Source of the DNA: Streptosporangium saharense
GTDB taxonomy: Bacteria; Actinomycetota; Actinomycetes; Streptosporangiales; Streptosporangiaceae
DNA length: 64,000 bases
Reading direction: 5' to 3'
Assembly (NCBI RefSeq): GCF_014203715.1
Contig: NZ_JACHJP010000006.1
Location: 310,001-374,000 of the forward strand
Shown: piece by piece, positions 52,729 through 63,338 of the stretch
Layout of the letters: every line of letters begins with the position of its first letter
Position numbering within the stretch: the first letter of the stretch is position 1
Program-made: the position numbers and the translations under genes
The notes under the pieces: generated by a model
What the model was told of the DNA's origin: nothing
Databases searched by the model: none
Seen by the model: only the letters and a program-made list of their open reading frames with translations

Positions 52729-53886
52729 ATGGGGCGGGAAGCGCCGTTTCTTCGGCGGATGAGGGTGACCGGCTACAAGAGCATCGCCTCCTGTGAGGTC
52801 GTCTTCACCCCGTTGCTGATCCTGCTGGGGCCGAACGGGGCGGGGAAGAGCAACCTTCTTGACGCGCTCCGGTTCGTGAAGGACGCGCTGAACCGGACTC
52901 CGGCCGACGCCCTGGCCGCGCGTGGTGGCCTGGACGAGGTGCTTCGCCAGGCTCCCGGCGCCTCGGACGAGTTCGCGATCCTCCTGGAGTTCGGGGCCGA
53001 ACTGGCGGGTGAACCGGCGTCGGTCGAGTACGGATTCAGGGTCGGCAGGGACCTCACGGGACAGCGGGCACTGGTCGTCAGGGAGGAACACTGTGTCATC
53101 CGCCGGGGTGAGTCCGGTTCCGGGGAACCGCGGTTCGAGGTGCAGGCCGGGGCGGTCACCGGCGGGGGAGACATCGAACCCGACCGGCTCTACCTGCCGC
53201 TGGCCGCCACCCGGTGGGATTTCAGCGATGTCTACTACGACCTCAGGGACATGCTCTTCCACCACCTGGACGTCGACCAGATGCGGCGGCTCCAGTCAAG
53301 TCAGCGGACCGGGAGGATCGGCTACTCGGGGAAGCACATCGGACCCGTGCTGGGGGAGCTGGCGTTCAGATATCCGGTGTTCAAGGCCCGTGTCGACGAC
53401 TACCTCGGCGCGATGGTCCCGGAGGCGCTGGGGGTGGACGAGCGGCTCGTTGATAAGTATTCGGCCGTGGAACTCCGTACCCGGGACGCTGAGCGGCCGT
53501 TCGGGCCGGAGGCCATCTCCGTGGGGACCCTGCACGCGGCCGGTGTGCTGACCGCGCTGTTCCAGCCCGCCGTACTCGACGGGCAGGCGAAGCTGGTGGC
53601 GATCGAGGAGCCGGAGACCGCGCTCCACCCCGCGGCGGCCGGGGCGTTGTTCGACGCGCTGACGGAGGCGAGCGAGCTCGTCCAGGTCGTGATCACCACG
53701 CAGAGCGCCGAGCTGCTCGACCGGGACGACGTCGATCCGGCCTCCGTGCGGATCGTGGCGATGGAGAACGGGGTGACCGTGGTCGGCGAGATCGACGGGG
53801 TCAGCCGTACTCTCCTCGAAGAGGGGCACGCCACCCTCGGCGAACTGCTGCGCGACGGCCAGCTCCGCCCGGAGGCGGGCGCATGA
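52729..53886 (+). CDS. AAA/SMC-like ATPase (AAA_21, OLD-like ATPase domain)
   Basis: The 385-residue protein begins with the RecF/OLD-type strand MRVTGYKSIASCEVVF. Walker A GPNGAGKS is at 34-41. A long insertion follows, then Walker B LVAIEEPETALHP near residue 290 and the downstream VVITTQSAELLD. The switch His usual in such proteins (TTHS) is Gln here. It lacks the Toprim nuclease domain of full-length OLD proteins, and the next gene, overlapping by ATGA, encodes a Toprim-like DUF4276 protein. ATG 52729 is chosen over an upstream GTG. A defence role is inferred. Confidence 0.85.
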   Translation: MGREAPFLRRMRVTGYKSIASCEVVFTPLLILLGPNGAGKSNLLDALRFVKDALNRTPADALAARGGLDEVLRQAPGASDEFAILLEFGAELAGEPASVEYGFRVGRDLTGQRALVVREEHCVIRRGESGSGEPRFEVQAGAVTGGGDIEPDRLYLPLAATRWDFSDVYYDLRDMLFHHLDVDQMRRLQSSQRTGRIGYSGKHIGPVLGELAFRYPVFKARVDDYLGAMVPEALGVDERLVDKYSAVELRTRDAERPFGPEAISVGTLHAAGVLTALFQPAVLDGQAKLVAIEEPETALHPAAAGALFDALTEASELVQVVITTQSAELLDRDDVDPASVRIVAMENGVTVVGEIDGVSRTLLEEGHATLGELLRDGQLRPEAGA

Positions 53887-54479
53887 CCGGTCCGGTGACG
53901 ATCGCCTCCATCGTGGAGGGCGACGGTGAGGTGTCCGCGCTTCCCGTGCTGCTCCGCAGGATCGCCGGGGCGCTCTCGTGCTGGGACGTGCGGATCCCTC
54001 CGCCGCGCCGCGTTCCCCGCAGCAGGCTCGTCGCCCGTGGCGGGGTCGAGAACGCAGTCCTCCAGGCGTCCTACCAGCTCACCGGCGCGGGAGGGATCCT
54101 GCTGCTGATCGACTCCGACGACGACTGCCCGGCCACTCTCGGTCCTGAGCTATTTCGGAGAGCCCGTGAGGCGCGGGGAGACCGGGAGATCTCGGTGGTG
54201 CTCGCCTGCCGGGAGTTCGAGGCGTGGTTCCTGGCTGCTGCGGAGTCCCTGTCGGGGCATCGGGGGCTGGCCGATCCGCTGCTTCCGCCGCCGAATCCGG
54301 AGGGCATCCGGGGTGCCAAGGAGTGGCTCTCCGCCCGCAAGTCCGATGGCACGCGCTACCGGGAGACCGTGGACCAGGCGGCGCTGGCCGCGCTCTTCGA
54401 CATGGAGCAGGCCCGTAAGGCGGCGCCGTCCTTCGACAAGTTCTGGCGTGACGTCGAACGGCTGCTGCTGGGTCGCTGA
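53883..54479 (+). CDS. DUF4276 protein with Toprim-like acidic motifs
   Basis: The start overlaps the ATPase stop (ATGA). The 198-residue protein opens IASIVEGDGEVSALPVLLRR (E12, D14, E16) and has LLLIDSDDDCP (D77, D79-81), the E and DxD spacing expected of a Toprim-type metal site. A conserved CREFEAWFLA follows at about 109-118. DUF4276 genes regularly accompany AAA_21 ATPases. The pair probably acts together as a nucleic-acid-processing or phage-defence complex. Nuclease activity is inference. Confidence 0.82.
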   Translation: MTGPVTIASIVEGDGEVSALPVLLRRIAGALSCWDVRIPPPRRVPRSRLVARGGVENAVLQASYQLTGAGGILLLIDSDDDCPATLGPELFRRAREARGDREISVVLACREFEAWFLAAAESLSGHRGLADPLLPPPNPEGIRGAKEWLSARKSDGTRYRETVDQAALAALFDMEQARKAAPSFDKFWRDVERLLLGR

Positions 54480-54702
54480 ACTTTGTGCCCTGTGCCGGAG
54501 TCTCAGACGGTATGGGGTTTCGGTGGGCTCTTGTGCGGTTGGTTGTGGTGGCCGTGGTGCTTGGGGTGGTGGTCGCGGGGGGTGCCTGGTGGTGCTGGCC
54601 ACGATGGGGGAGGCGTTGCGGGACAGCATTCCGGTGTTCCGCTTCCTCTCTGGGTGATGGCCCGGGTACGGCGGCGCGTCCAGGGGCGCGCCGCCTTGGG
54701 GG

Positions 54703-55467
54703 TCAGGCGACCTTGGGGGAGGGGGCCTTCCAGGTGTTGCAGGCGCCGGGCTTCGCCGTGTTGTATCCGGTCTTGAACCAGGCCAGGCGGTTGGCGGGCT
54801 TGCCGTACCACTTGGGGATGAACCTGTCGTACTCCTTGGGCGTCTCGGCGGACAGCAGGGGTCCCCAGTCGCGGGCCATACGGCCGAGGCTCTTGAGGGA
54901 CACGCCGGTCAGGCAGTCGGACTGCTGGTAGAAGCGGTGGGTCTGCTCGTTCATCTCGGCCTCCTCACCGTCGTAGCGCAGTGCCCACCAGGCCTCGCTG
55001 ATGCCCGTCTGCGACTGGACGAACTGGGCGTAGGCGCGGGTGACCTCGACGAGGACGGGCAGCTCGGAGCTGGCCCTGATCCAGTCGGAGCGCAGTTGCA
55101 CCTGGACGGAGCGGTAGCAACTGGTGGCGGCGGAGCCGGACACCGTGAGGCCGCTGGAGCAGGGGCCGGGAAGGGTGTTCCTGATAGCCAGTTCGGCCGG
55201 GACGAATTCCTTCACCCGCTTGCCCCAGGCGGTGTTCAGGCAGCCGACGATCTTCTTGAGGTAGGCCGTCGTCGAGGCCTTGGTGGTGCCCTTGACCGCC
55301 TTGCAGGAGACCGAGGGCAGGGCGGGCACGGTGTAGAGGGGGTTGTGGGTCAGCTCGGGGGCGCCGACGATGGGATAGGCGGACGCGGCTGTTGGGGCCG
55401 AGAGCAGCAGGGCCAGGGCCCCGGCGGAGGCCGTCAGAAAGACCGGAAATATGCGGCGGATCGTCAT
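54703..55467 (-). CDS. Secreted zinc-metallopeptidase homologue lacking HExxH
   Basis: A signal peptide (ASAGALALLLSAPTAASA) is followed by a domain aligned by eye with actinomycete neutral zinc metallopeptidases. It has conserved Cys residues, LPGPCSSG, the downstream TGISEAWW and SDCLTGVSLKSLG. Where active members read LxHEYGHHVQ, this protein reads VEVTRAYAQFVQ, so both zinc-binding His and the catalytic Glu are gone. It is 254 residues long and monocistronic. It is likely a binding protein derived from a peptidase. Confidence in the family is moderate, in the missing motif high. Confidence 0.7.
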   Translation of the reverse strand: MTIRRIFPVFLTASAGALALLLSAPTAASAYPIVGAPELTHNPLYTVPALPSVSCKAVKGTTKASTTAYLKKIVGCLNTAWGKRVKEFVPAELAIRNTLPGPCSSGLTVSGSAATSCYRSVQVQLRSDWIRASSELPVLVEVTRAYAQFVQSQTGISEAWWALRYDGEEAEMNEQTHRFYQQSDCLTGVSLKSLGRMARDWGPLLSAETPKEYDRFIPKWYGKPANRLAWFKTGYNTAKPGACNTWKAPSPKVA

Positions 55468-55707
55468 AAATCGCGATCATAGGGAGAGGCGACCTCGCGC
55501 GGACGTTTCGTGACCGGGCTGTGCCCTCACGACGCTCGGGACCTGTCCACGCGACCCGTCCGTCCCCACGACCCAAAAACCTCCGGCCCGCACGACCTGT
55601 TCGCATGGTGCTCACCGCCTCCGGTCTCACGGCCCGCACGTGTGGTCCGGTCGCTGGTGACAGCCGCCCTCACGGTCCTAAGACCTCAGCTTGAGAGGGC
55701 CGGGGTG

Positions 55708-56214
55708 TCACTGTCTGCGGCGGAGGTTGCCGTCGTCGAGGCGGGCGTTGACCAGTTTGCCGAGGAGGGTGACGAGTTGGTCGCGTTCTTCCGGGGTGAG
55801 GGTCTCGGCCCAGTAGCGCTCCCTGGCGTTGTAGATCGAGAAGGCCTCGACGAAGGCGGTTCTGCCCTTCTCCGACAGGGTGACGACGTGGGTCCTGCGG
55901 TCGCGTTCCGACAGGCGGCGCTCGATCATCTCCTGGCCGGAGATCTTGTCGAGCAGGGCTGAGGCGGCGGCCCGGCTCATCCCGGAGAGCCTGATCAGGT
56001 CCCGGGTCTCCATCTCCCCGTACATGTACAGGATCAGCAGCAGTTTGAGCGTGGGGGCGGCGACGATGTCGGCGCGCCTGAGGGTGGCGGACAGGTCGTA
56101 GAACACGAGGCTCGTCGCGCAGTGCAGCGTCATGCACAGCCGCATGGCCTCGTCGTCGACCCCCGGGATCTGGGGAGGGACGGACTCGACCGCCTGGCCG
56201 ATCAGGGACCACAT
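55708..56214 (-). CDS. MarR-family transcriptional regulator
   Basis: A winged-helix core with LIRLSGMSRAAASALLDKI as the recognition region and the wing RRLSERDRRTHVVTLSEKG identifies a MarR regulator. ATG 56214 follows GAGGACACC; a GTG at 56280 is an alternative giving 190 residues. It is divergent from an aldo-keto reductase, with paired repeats of ATTGAC between them. This suggests that a ligand, perhaps an aldehyde or phenolic, relieves repression of the reductase. Confidence 0.9.
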   Translation of the reverse strand: MWSLIGQAVESVPPQIPGVDDEAMRLCMTLHCATSLVFYDLSATLRRADIVAAPTLKLLLILYMYGEMETRDLIRLSGMSRAAASALLDKISGQEMIERRLSERDRRTHVVTLSEKGRTAFVEAFSIYNARERYWAETLTPEERDQLVTLLGKLVNARLDDGNLRRRQ

Positions 56215-56340
56215 GGTGGTGTCCTCAACGGCGTCGGGCGCGGTCGCGGCGTTCAAAGCGCGGTCACTGGGCAACGGCACGGCTCCGCTTGTCTGGGGGG
56301 AGAAGGACGATCAGGACATTCAACCATCATGATGACTGCC

Positions 56341-56366
56341 AATGTATTGACGGTCAATGTATTGAC
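56341..56366. promoter_or_regulatory. Probable MarR operator
   Basis: The perfect palindrome ATTGACGGTCAAT (56346-56358) overlaps a direct repeat of AATGTATTGAC (56341-56351 and 56356-56366). The site lies between the divergent MarR and aldo-keto reductase genes, about 60 bp before the reductase start. Confidence 0.65.
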
Positions 56367-56427
56367 AAATTTCGCGGTGCTGCCCACGCTGGTCGAACCC
56401 AACCGAGAAGTACGGAGACACCGCCGC

Positions 56428-57420
56428 ATGATGAGGTATCACTCCCTGGGCGTTAACGGTCCCAAGGTGTCCGCGCTGAGCATCGGCTCCTACCACACCT
56501 ACGACCGGATGCGTCACGAGGACATCGTCGAGTTCCTGACGACCGCGAGGAACGCCGGGGTCACGTGGTTCGACGTGGGCCACTACACCTCGGCCGCCCG
56601 ACCGGACGATCCGGTCTCCGAGACCGACATGCGGTTCGCGGCGGCGCGGGACGCGGCGGGCATCGCCAGGGAGGACTACTTCCACACCGAGAAGCTCTGG
56701 TACGGCGGGCCGCGCCCCTCCTTCCGCGACCAGCTCGCGGAGTCCCTGCCCCGGGCGAGGGTGGACGCGGCCGACTGCGTCATCTACAACCCGGACACGG
56801 CCTACTACTTCCAGACCGCCGTGGACATGAAGGACATCGTCCGGCAGATGGCCGGGCTGGTCGAGGCCGGGCTGACGAGGTACTGGGGCATCAACCACGC
56901 GACCCCGGCCGAGATCGACGAGGCCTGCGCCTACGCGCACCAGGAGGGCATGCCGCTGCCCAGCGTGCTGCAACTGCCGTACTCGGCAATCGCCAGGAAG
57001 ATGGGCGAGGACGGTGAGCTGGCCGAGGTCATGGAGCGCTGGGACCTGGTGATCCAGACGACGAACGTGCTGGCCGTCGGCGTGCTGGCAGGACGGCGGG
57101 CCGCCAGCAGCGAGCGTCCGCTCGGCCCCTCCGGCATGACCAGGCACGCCGAGGAGGTCCGCGACGCGTTCGCCGCACGGGCCGAGGCGCTGGGCGCGAC
57201 GGCCGCGCAGCTCGCGATCGCCTTCGCCCTCACCCACCCGCGTACGGCCTCGGTGCTCTTCGGGGCCAGCAGCGTCGAACAGCTCAAGGCCAACCTCGGC
57301 GCGCTCGACCTGGTGAACAGGCTGGGCACCGAGGGCGTACGCGCCGCCGTCGCCGACCTGCCGCAGAACCCGGACGAACTGCGGGTCGGGGAGATCGACG
57401 GCCAGCCAGCCGTCGGCTGA
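56428..57420 (+). CDS. Aldo-keto reductase family protein
   Basis: The 330-residue (beta/alpha)8 protein has AKR landmarks. D49 and Y53 lie in WFDVGHYTS, K89 in HTEKLW, and the NADPH-binding C-terminus has FGASSVEQLKANLGAL. The usual active-site His appears to be Asn121 (VIYNPD), so the tetrad is atypical, as in some Kv-beta-like members. It probably reduces an aldehyde or ketone with NADPH. ATG 56428 follows GGAG at about 10 bp. It is controlled by the divergent MarR protein by inference. Confidence 0.88.
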   Translation: MMRYHSLGVNGPKVSALSIGSYHTYDRMRHEDIVEFLTTARNAGVTWFDVGHYTSAARPDDPVSETDMRFAAARDAAGIAREDYFHTEKLWYGGPRPSFRDQLAESLPRARVDAADCVIYNPDTAYYFQTAVDMKDIVRQMAGLVEAGLTRYWGINHATPAEIDEACAYAHQEGMPLPSVLQLPYSAIARKMGEDGELAEVMERWDLVIQTTNVLAVGVLAGRRAASSERPLGPSGMTRHAEEVRDAFAARAEALGATAAQLAIAFALTHPRTASVLFGASSVEQLKANLGALDLVNRLGTEGVRAAVADLPQNPDELRVGEIDGQPAVG

Positions 57421-57422
57421 CC

Positions 57423-57592
57423 CCCGCACGAGATGGTCAGCCGACCGTGGGCCGACGCCGTACGAGACGGTCGGCTCACCTCGGGCTGACGCCGTACGGG
57501 ACGGTCGGCTCATCGCGGGCTGGCCCGTGCGGAACGGTCGGCCCACCGTGGGCTACGCCGTACGAGACGGGCAGTCCGCGGTGGGCCGGTCG
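57423..57592. repeat. Five imperfect tandem copies of a ~34-bp unit
   Basis: Units of the form CGCCGTACGAGACGGTCGGC plus CACC(T/G)(C/T)GGGCTGA recur about every 32-34 bp between the aldo-keto reductase stop and the next operon. The two central units differ at only a few positions. The period is not a multiple of three, so this is not protein-driven. It may be a minisatellite or an array of regulator sites. Confidence 0.7.
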
Positions 57593-57655
57593 GCGCGAGA
57601 GCGCATCTGTCGGGGGACAAGCTCCAACCACCCTGTTTTGAAGAAAGGCCGACCC

Positions 57656-59326
57656 GTGAGTCCAACCACCACGCGCGTCCGACGCCTGATCGCAGTCGCC
57701 GGTGCCACCGGTCTCGCGCTGGCGATCACCTCCTGTTCCAGCGAACGCGGCACGCGGCAGGCGTCCGCGGGCGGCGAGAAGACGGGGACGTTCGTCTTCG
57801 CCGCCGCCTCAGAGCCGGTCGCGCTGGACCCGGCGTTCGTCGCCGACAGCGAGAGCACACGGGTCGCCAACCAGATCTTCGAGGGTCTGGTGTCGATCAA
57901 GCCCGGCACTGCCGAGCCCGCGCCGGGCCTGGCGACCTCCTGGTCGCAGACCGACGACGGCCTGAGCTACACCTTCCAGCTCCGCAAGGACGTGAAGTTC
58001 TCCGACGGCACACCCTTCGACGCCGAGGCCGTCTGCTTCAACTTCGAGCGCTGGTACAACTGGAACGGTCCGCTGCAGGCCGAGAACATCAGCAACCTGT
58101 ACCAACTGGTCTTCGCGGGCTTCAAGACCAGCGACAACCCGGCGCTCACCAAGGGCATCTACAAGGGCTGCGCGGCGCAGGGCGACGCGGTCACCATCAC
58201 GCTGACCCGCCCCTACGGCAGCCTCATCCCCGCGCTGGCCATCTCGTCGTTCGCGATGCAGAGCCCGACGGCCCTCAAGCAGTACAAGGCCGACGACCCC
58301 GGCGCCTCCGGGGACGTCCGGCGCAACGAGTACTCGACGGCGCACCCCACCGGCACGGGACCGTACCTGTTCGAGTCGTGGGAGAAGGGGCAGCGGCTGA
58401 CGCTGCGCGCCAACCCCACCTACTGGGGCGGGAAGCCGAAGATCGACAAGATCGTGGTGCGGATCATCCCGGACGGCACCGCCAGGCTGCAGGCGCTGCA
58501 GAGCGGGGAGATCGACGGCTACGACCTGGTCGCGCCCGCGGACGTGCAGGGGCTGTCCGGCGCGGGCTTCCAGGTCCTGCCCAGGGAGCCGCTCAACATC
58601 CTCTATCTCGGCATGAACCAGGCGGATCCGCTGCTGGCCGACATCAGGGTCCGCAAGGCCATCGCCCACGCCCTCGACAAGCAGGCGATCGTCTCGCAGA
58701 CGCTGCCCGCGGGCACCAAGCCCGCCGAGCAGTTCATCCCGCCGCCGGTCAACGGCTACGCCGACAGCGTCGCGACCTACGACTACGACCCGGCCAAGGC
58801 GAAGAAGCTCCTTGAGGAGGCGGGCGCGGTCGGCAAGACGGTCACGTTCAACTACCCGACCGGTACGTCGAGGCCGTACATGCCGAGCCCCGAGGACACC
58901 TTCGTGGCGATCCGCACCCAGCTTGAGGCCGTCGGGCTGAAGGTCAACGCCGTGCCGGAGAAGTGGAGCCCCGAGTACCTGGAGCGGATCAAGGCCAAGA
59001 CCGACCACGGCCTGTACCTCCTCGGCGGGACGGGCATCATGAACAGCGCCGACACCTTCCTCGGCATCTTCTTCGGCCGCAAGACCGTCGAGTGGGGCTT
59101 CGAGGACAAGAAGCTGTTCGAGTCGGTCGCCGCGGCGCGCAGCGCGCGCAACCTGGCCGAGCAGGGCGAGAAGTACGCCACGGTGAGTAAGGAGCTCATG
59201 GACCTGCTGCCGGGCATCCCGGTCGCGCACCCGGTCCCCTCGCTCGCGCTCTCGCCCAGGATCACCGGTTACGTCACCAGCCCGCTCGCGGCCGAGGTGT
59301 GGAACACCCTTGAGATCAAGGGCTAG
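57656..59326 (+). CDS. ABC transporter substrate-binding lipoprotein, family 5
   Basis: The lipobox AITSC gives C27 from GTG 57656, which follows AAAGG. The mature SBP_bac_5 domain has ATSWSQTDDGLSYTFQLRKDVKFSDGTPFDA and LNILYLGMNQ. The length is 556 residues. It starts the second complete peptide-type importer of the window; its ligand is unknown. Sequence identity with the first importer's binding protein is low outside the common motif, so these are separate systems. Confidence 0.92.
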   Translation: MSPTTTRVRRLIAVAGATGLALAITSCSSERGTRQASAGGEKTGTFVFAAASEPVALDPAFVADSESTRVANQIFEGLVSIKPGTAEPAPGLATSWSQTDDGLSYTFQLRKDVKFSDGTPFDAEAVCFNFERWYNWNGPLQAENISNLYQLVFAGFKTSDNPALTKGIYKGCAAQGDAVTITLTRPYGSLIPALAISSFAMQSPTALKQYKADDPGASGDVRRNEYSTAHPTGTGPYLFESWEKGQRLTLRANPTYWGGKPKIDKIVVRIIPDGTARLQALQSGEIDGYDLVAPADVQGLSGAGFQVLPREPLNILYLGMNQADPLLADIRVRKAIAHALDKQAIVSQTLPAGTKPAEQFIPPPVNGYADSVATYDYDPAKAKKLLEEAGAVGKTVTFNYPTGTSRPYMPSPEDTFVAIRTQLEAVGLKVNAVPEKWSPEYLERIKAKTDHGLYLLGGTGIMNSADTFLGIFFGRKTVEWGFEDKKLFESVAAARSARNLAEQGEKYATVSKELMDLLPGIPVAHPVPSLALSPRITGYVTSPLAAEVWNTLEIKG

Positions 59327-59338
59327 GGAACAGAAGAG

Positions 59339-60343
59339 ATGATCGCCTTCGTCGCCCGGCGGCTGGCCCTGGTGGTGCCGGTGCTGTTCGGACTCAGCCT
59401 GCTGCTGTTCGTGTGGCTGCGGCTGCTGCCCGGGGACCCGGCGCGGGCACTGCTCGGGGAGCGGGCCACCCAGGAGGGGATCGACCGGGTCAACCACCTG
59501 TACGGGTTCGACCGGTCGCTCCCCGAGCAGTTCCTGCTCTTCCTCGAACGGCTCGCGCGGGGCGACCTCGGCTCCTCCATCAGGACGGGGCAGAGCGTGG
59601 TGGGCAGTTTCTTCGAGCGTTTCCCGGCGACCGTCGAACTGGCGGTCGCCGGGCTCGGCCTGGCGATCGTGGTCGGCATCCCGCTCGGCTACTTCGCCGC
59701 CCGCCGCAAGGGCGGCCCGCTCGACCACCTGTCCGTCGGGGCCTCCCTGCTGGGGGTCGTGGTGCCGGTGTTCTTCCTGGCCTACCTCCTGAAGTACGTC
59801 TTCGCGATCCGGCTCGGCTGGCTGCCGACGGCGGGACGCCAGGACGTCAGGCTCGACGCGACCCACCCGACCGGCCTCTACGTGCTGGACGGGGTGCTGA
59901 CCGGGGAGTGGGACGCCGCCTGGGACGCGCTGCTGCACCTGATCCTGCCCGCGATGGCCCTCGGGGCGATCCCGCTGGCGATCATCGTGCGGATCACCAG
60001 GGCCTCGGTGCTGGAAGTGATGAACGAGGACTTCGTCCGCACCGCGCGCGCCAAGGGCCTGACCAGGGCGGTGATCCGGCGCAGGCACGTCATGCGCAAC
60101 GCGCTGCTGCCCGTCTCGACCACGATCGGCCTGCAGGCAGGTGCCCTGCTGGCCGGGGCTGTGCTCACCGAGACGGTGTTCGCGCTCAACGGGGTCGGGG
60201 AGTTCCTGTTCACCGCCGTCAACCATCTGGACTATCCGGTGCTCCAAGGATTCGTGCTGTTCATCGCGGTCATCTACGCGGTCGTCAACCTGCTGGTGGA
60301 CGTGTCGTACGCGGTCATCGACCCCAGGGCGAGGCAGCGATGA
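59339..60343 (+). CDS. Peptide-type ABC transporter permease (DppB-like)
   Basis: The 334-residue permease starts MIAFVARRLALVVPVLFGLSL, the classic DppB N-terminus. It has GFDRSLPEQFLLFLERLARGDLGSS and the EAA loop TARAKGLTRAVIRRRHVMRNALLPV. It lies 12 bp after the binding protein gene and overlaps the next permease by ATGA. Confidence 0.93.
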   Translation: MIAFVARRLALVVPVLFGLSLLLFVWLRLLPGDPARALLGERATQEGIDRVNHLYGFDRSLPEQFLLFLERLARGDLGSSIRTGQSVVGSFFERFPATVELAVAGLGLAIVVGIPLGYFAARRKGGPLDHLSVGASLLGVVVPVFFLAYLLKYVFAIRLGWLPTAGRQDVRLDATHPTGLYVLDGVLTGEWDAAWDALLHLILPAMALGAIPLAIIVRITRASVLEVMNEDFVRTARAKGLTRAVIRRRHVMRNALLPVSTTIGLQAGALLAGAVLTETVFALNGVGEFLFTAVNHLDYPVLQGFVLFIAVIYAVVNLLVDVSYAVIDPRARQR

Positions 60344-61242
60344 GCGCCCCGGTCCTCGCCCAGGAAGCCGTCCCGGCGCGGCCCGGTGGGACGTGGCGGG
60401 TCGCGCTGCGCAGGCTGCTGCGCCGCAGGTCGGCCATCGCCGGAGGCGTCATCGTGCTGCTGTTCACGGTGGTCGCGCTGGCCGCGCCGCTGCTGACGCC
60501 GTACGAGCCGGGCAGCGCCGAGTGGGCGGGGAAGATCACCCCGTCGTCGGTGCCAGGGCCGGGTCCCGGTCACCTGCTCGGTCTCGACAGCTTCGGCTCC
60601 GACCTCTTCACCCAGTTGGTGTACGGCGCGCGGCAGTCACTGGTCATCGGCATCACCGCGACCGGGCTCGGGCTGCTCGTCGGGGCGCTGGTCGGCCTGC
60701 TCGCCGGAGGGCTCGGCGGCTGGGTGGACACGCTGGCGATGCGGGTGACCGACGTGATGCTGTCGATCCCCGCGCTGCTGCTCGCGGTGAGCGTCGCCGC
60801 GGTGATGGGCCGCAGCCCGGTCGCCGTGATGATCGCCATCGCGGCGGCGCAGGTGCCGGTGTTCGCCCGCCTGCTCAGGGGGTCGATGCTGGCCCAGCGG
60901 GGGCTGGACTACGTGGTCGCGGCCCGCTCGGTCGGGGTGCCGACGAGCAGGATCGTGTTCGGCCAGATGCTGCCCAACTCGGTAGGGCCGGTGATCGTCC
61001 AGGCGACCCTCGTGCTGGCGACGGCGACGATCGAGGTGGCCGCGCTGTCGTTCCTCGGTCTCGGCCAGGCAGACCCGACGGTCGCCGAGTGGGGCCGCAT
61101 GCTGGTCAAGGCGCAGGCCCGGCTGGAGAGCGCTCCCCACCTGGCGCTGCTGCCCGGCGCCTGCATCGCCGTCACGGCACTCGGCTTCACCCTCGTCGGT
61201 GAGGCCCTGCGCGAAGTCCTCGACCCGAAGACCACGAGGTGA
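60340..61242 (+). CDS. Peptide-type ABC transporter permease (DppC-like)
   Basis: This 300-residue permease has the DppC-type motif LLGLDSFGSDLFTQLVYGARQSL and the EAA loop AARSVGVPTSRIVFGQMLPNSVGPV. It is coupled to the upstream gene by ATGA. Its stop lies just before the ATPase start. Confidence 0.93.
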   Translation: MSAPVLAQEAVPARPGGTWRVALRRLLRRRSAIAGGVIVLLFTVVALAAPLLTPYEPGSAEWAGKITPSSVPGPGPGHLLGLDSFGSDLFTQLVYGARQSLVIGITATGLGLLVGALVGLLAGGLGGWVDTLAMRVTDVMLSIPALLLAVSVAAVMGRSPVAVMIAIAAAQVPVFARLLRGSMLAQRGLDYVVAARSVGVPTSRIVFGQMLPNSVGPVIVQATLVLATATIEVAALSFLGLGQADPTVAEWGRMLVKAQARLESAPHLALLPGACIAVTALGFTLVGEALREVLDPKTTR

Positions 61243-61244
61243 CC

Positions 61245-63269
<2,025 letters not shown>

Positions 63270-63287
63270 GGGCCGCGCCGTACGGAC

Positions 63288-63330
63288 GGCGTCCCCGCCT
63301 GCCGATGGGGCTTCGGCAGGCGGGGACGCC
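63288..63330. terminator. Bidirectional terminator between convergent genes
   Basis: A 17-bp perfect stem (GGCGTCCCCGCCTGCCG and its complement) with a 9-nt loop lies between the ATPase stop and the end of the convergent regulator gene. Confidence 0.85.
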
Positions 63331-63338
63331 GCCCTCCT

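Noticed and set aside
55510-55705. Open frame between the metallopeptidase homologue and the MarR gene
   Set aside because: It runs antisense into the MarR coding region, and its only unique part is His/Pro/Arg-rich intergenic sequence.
57809-60247. Long minus-strand open frame opposite the second ABC operon
   Set aside because: Antisense shadow with Gln/Asp/Arg/Val bias and no domain.
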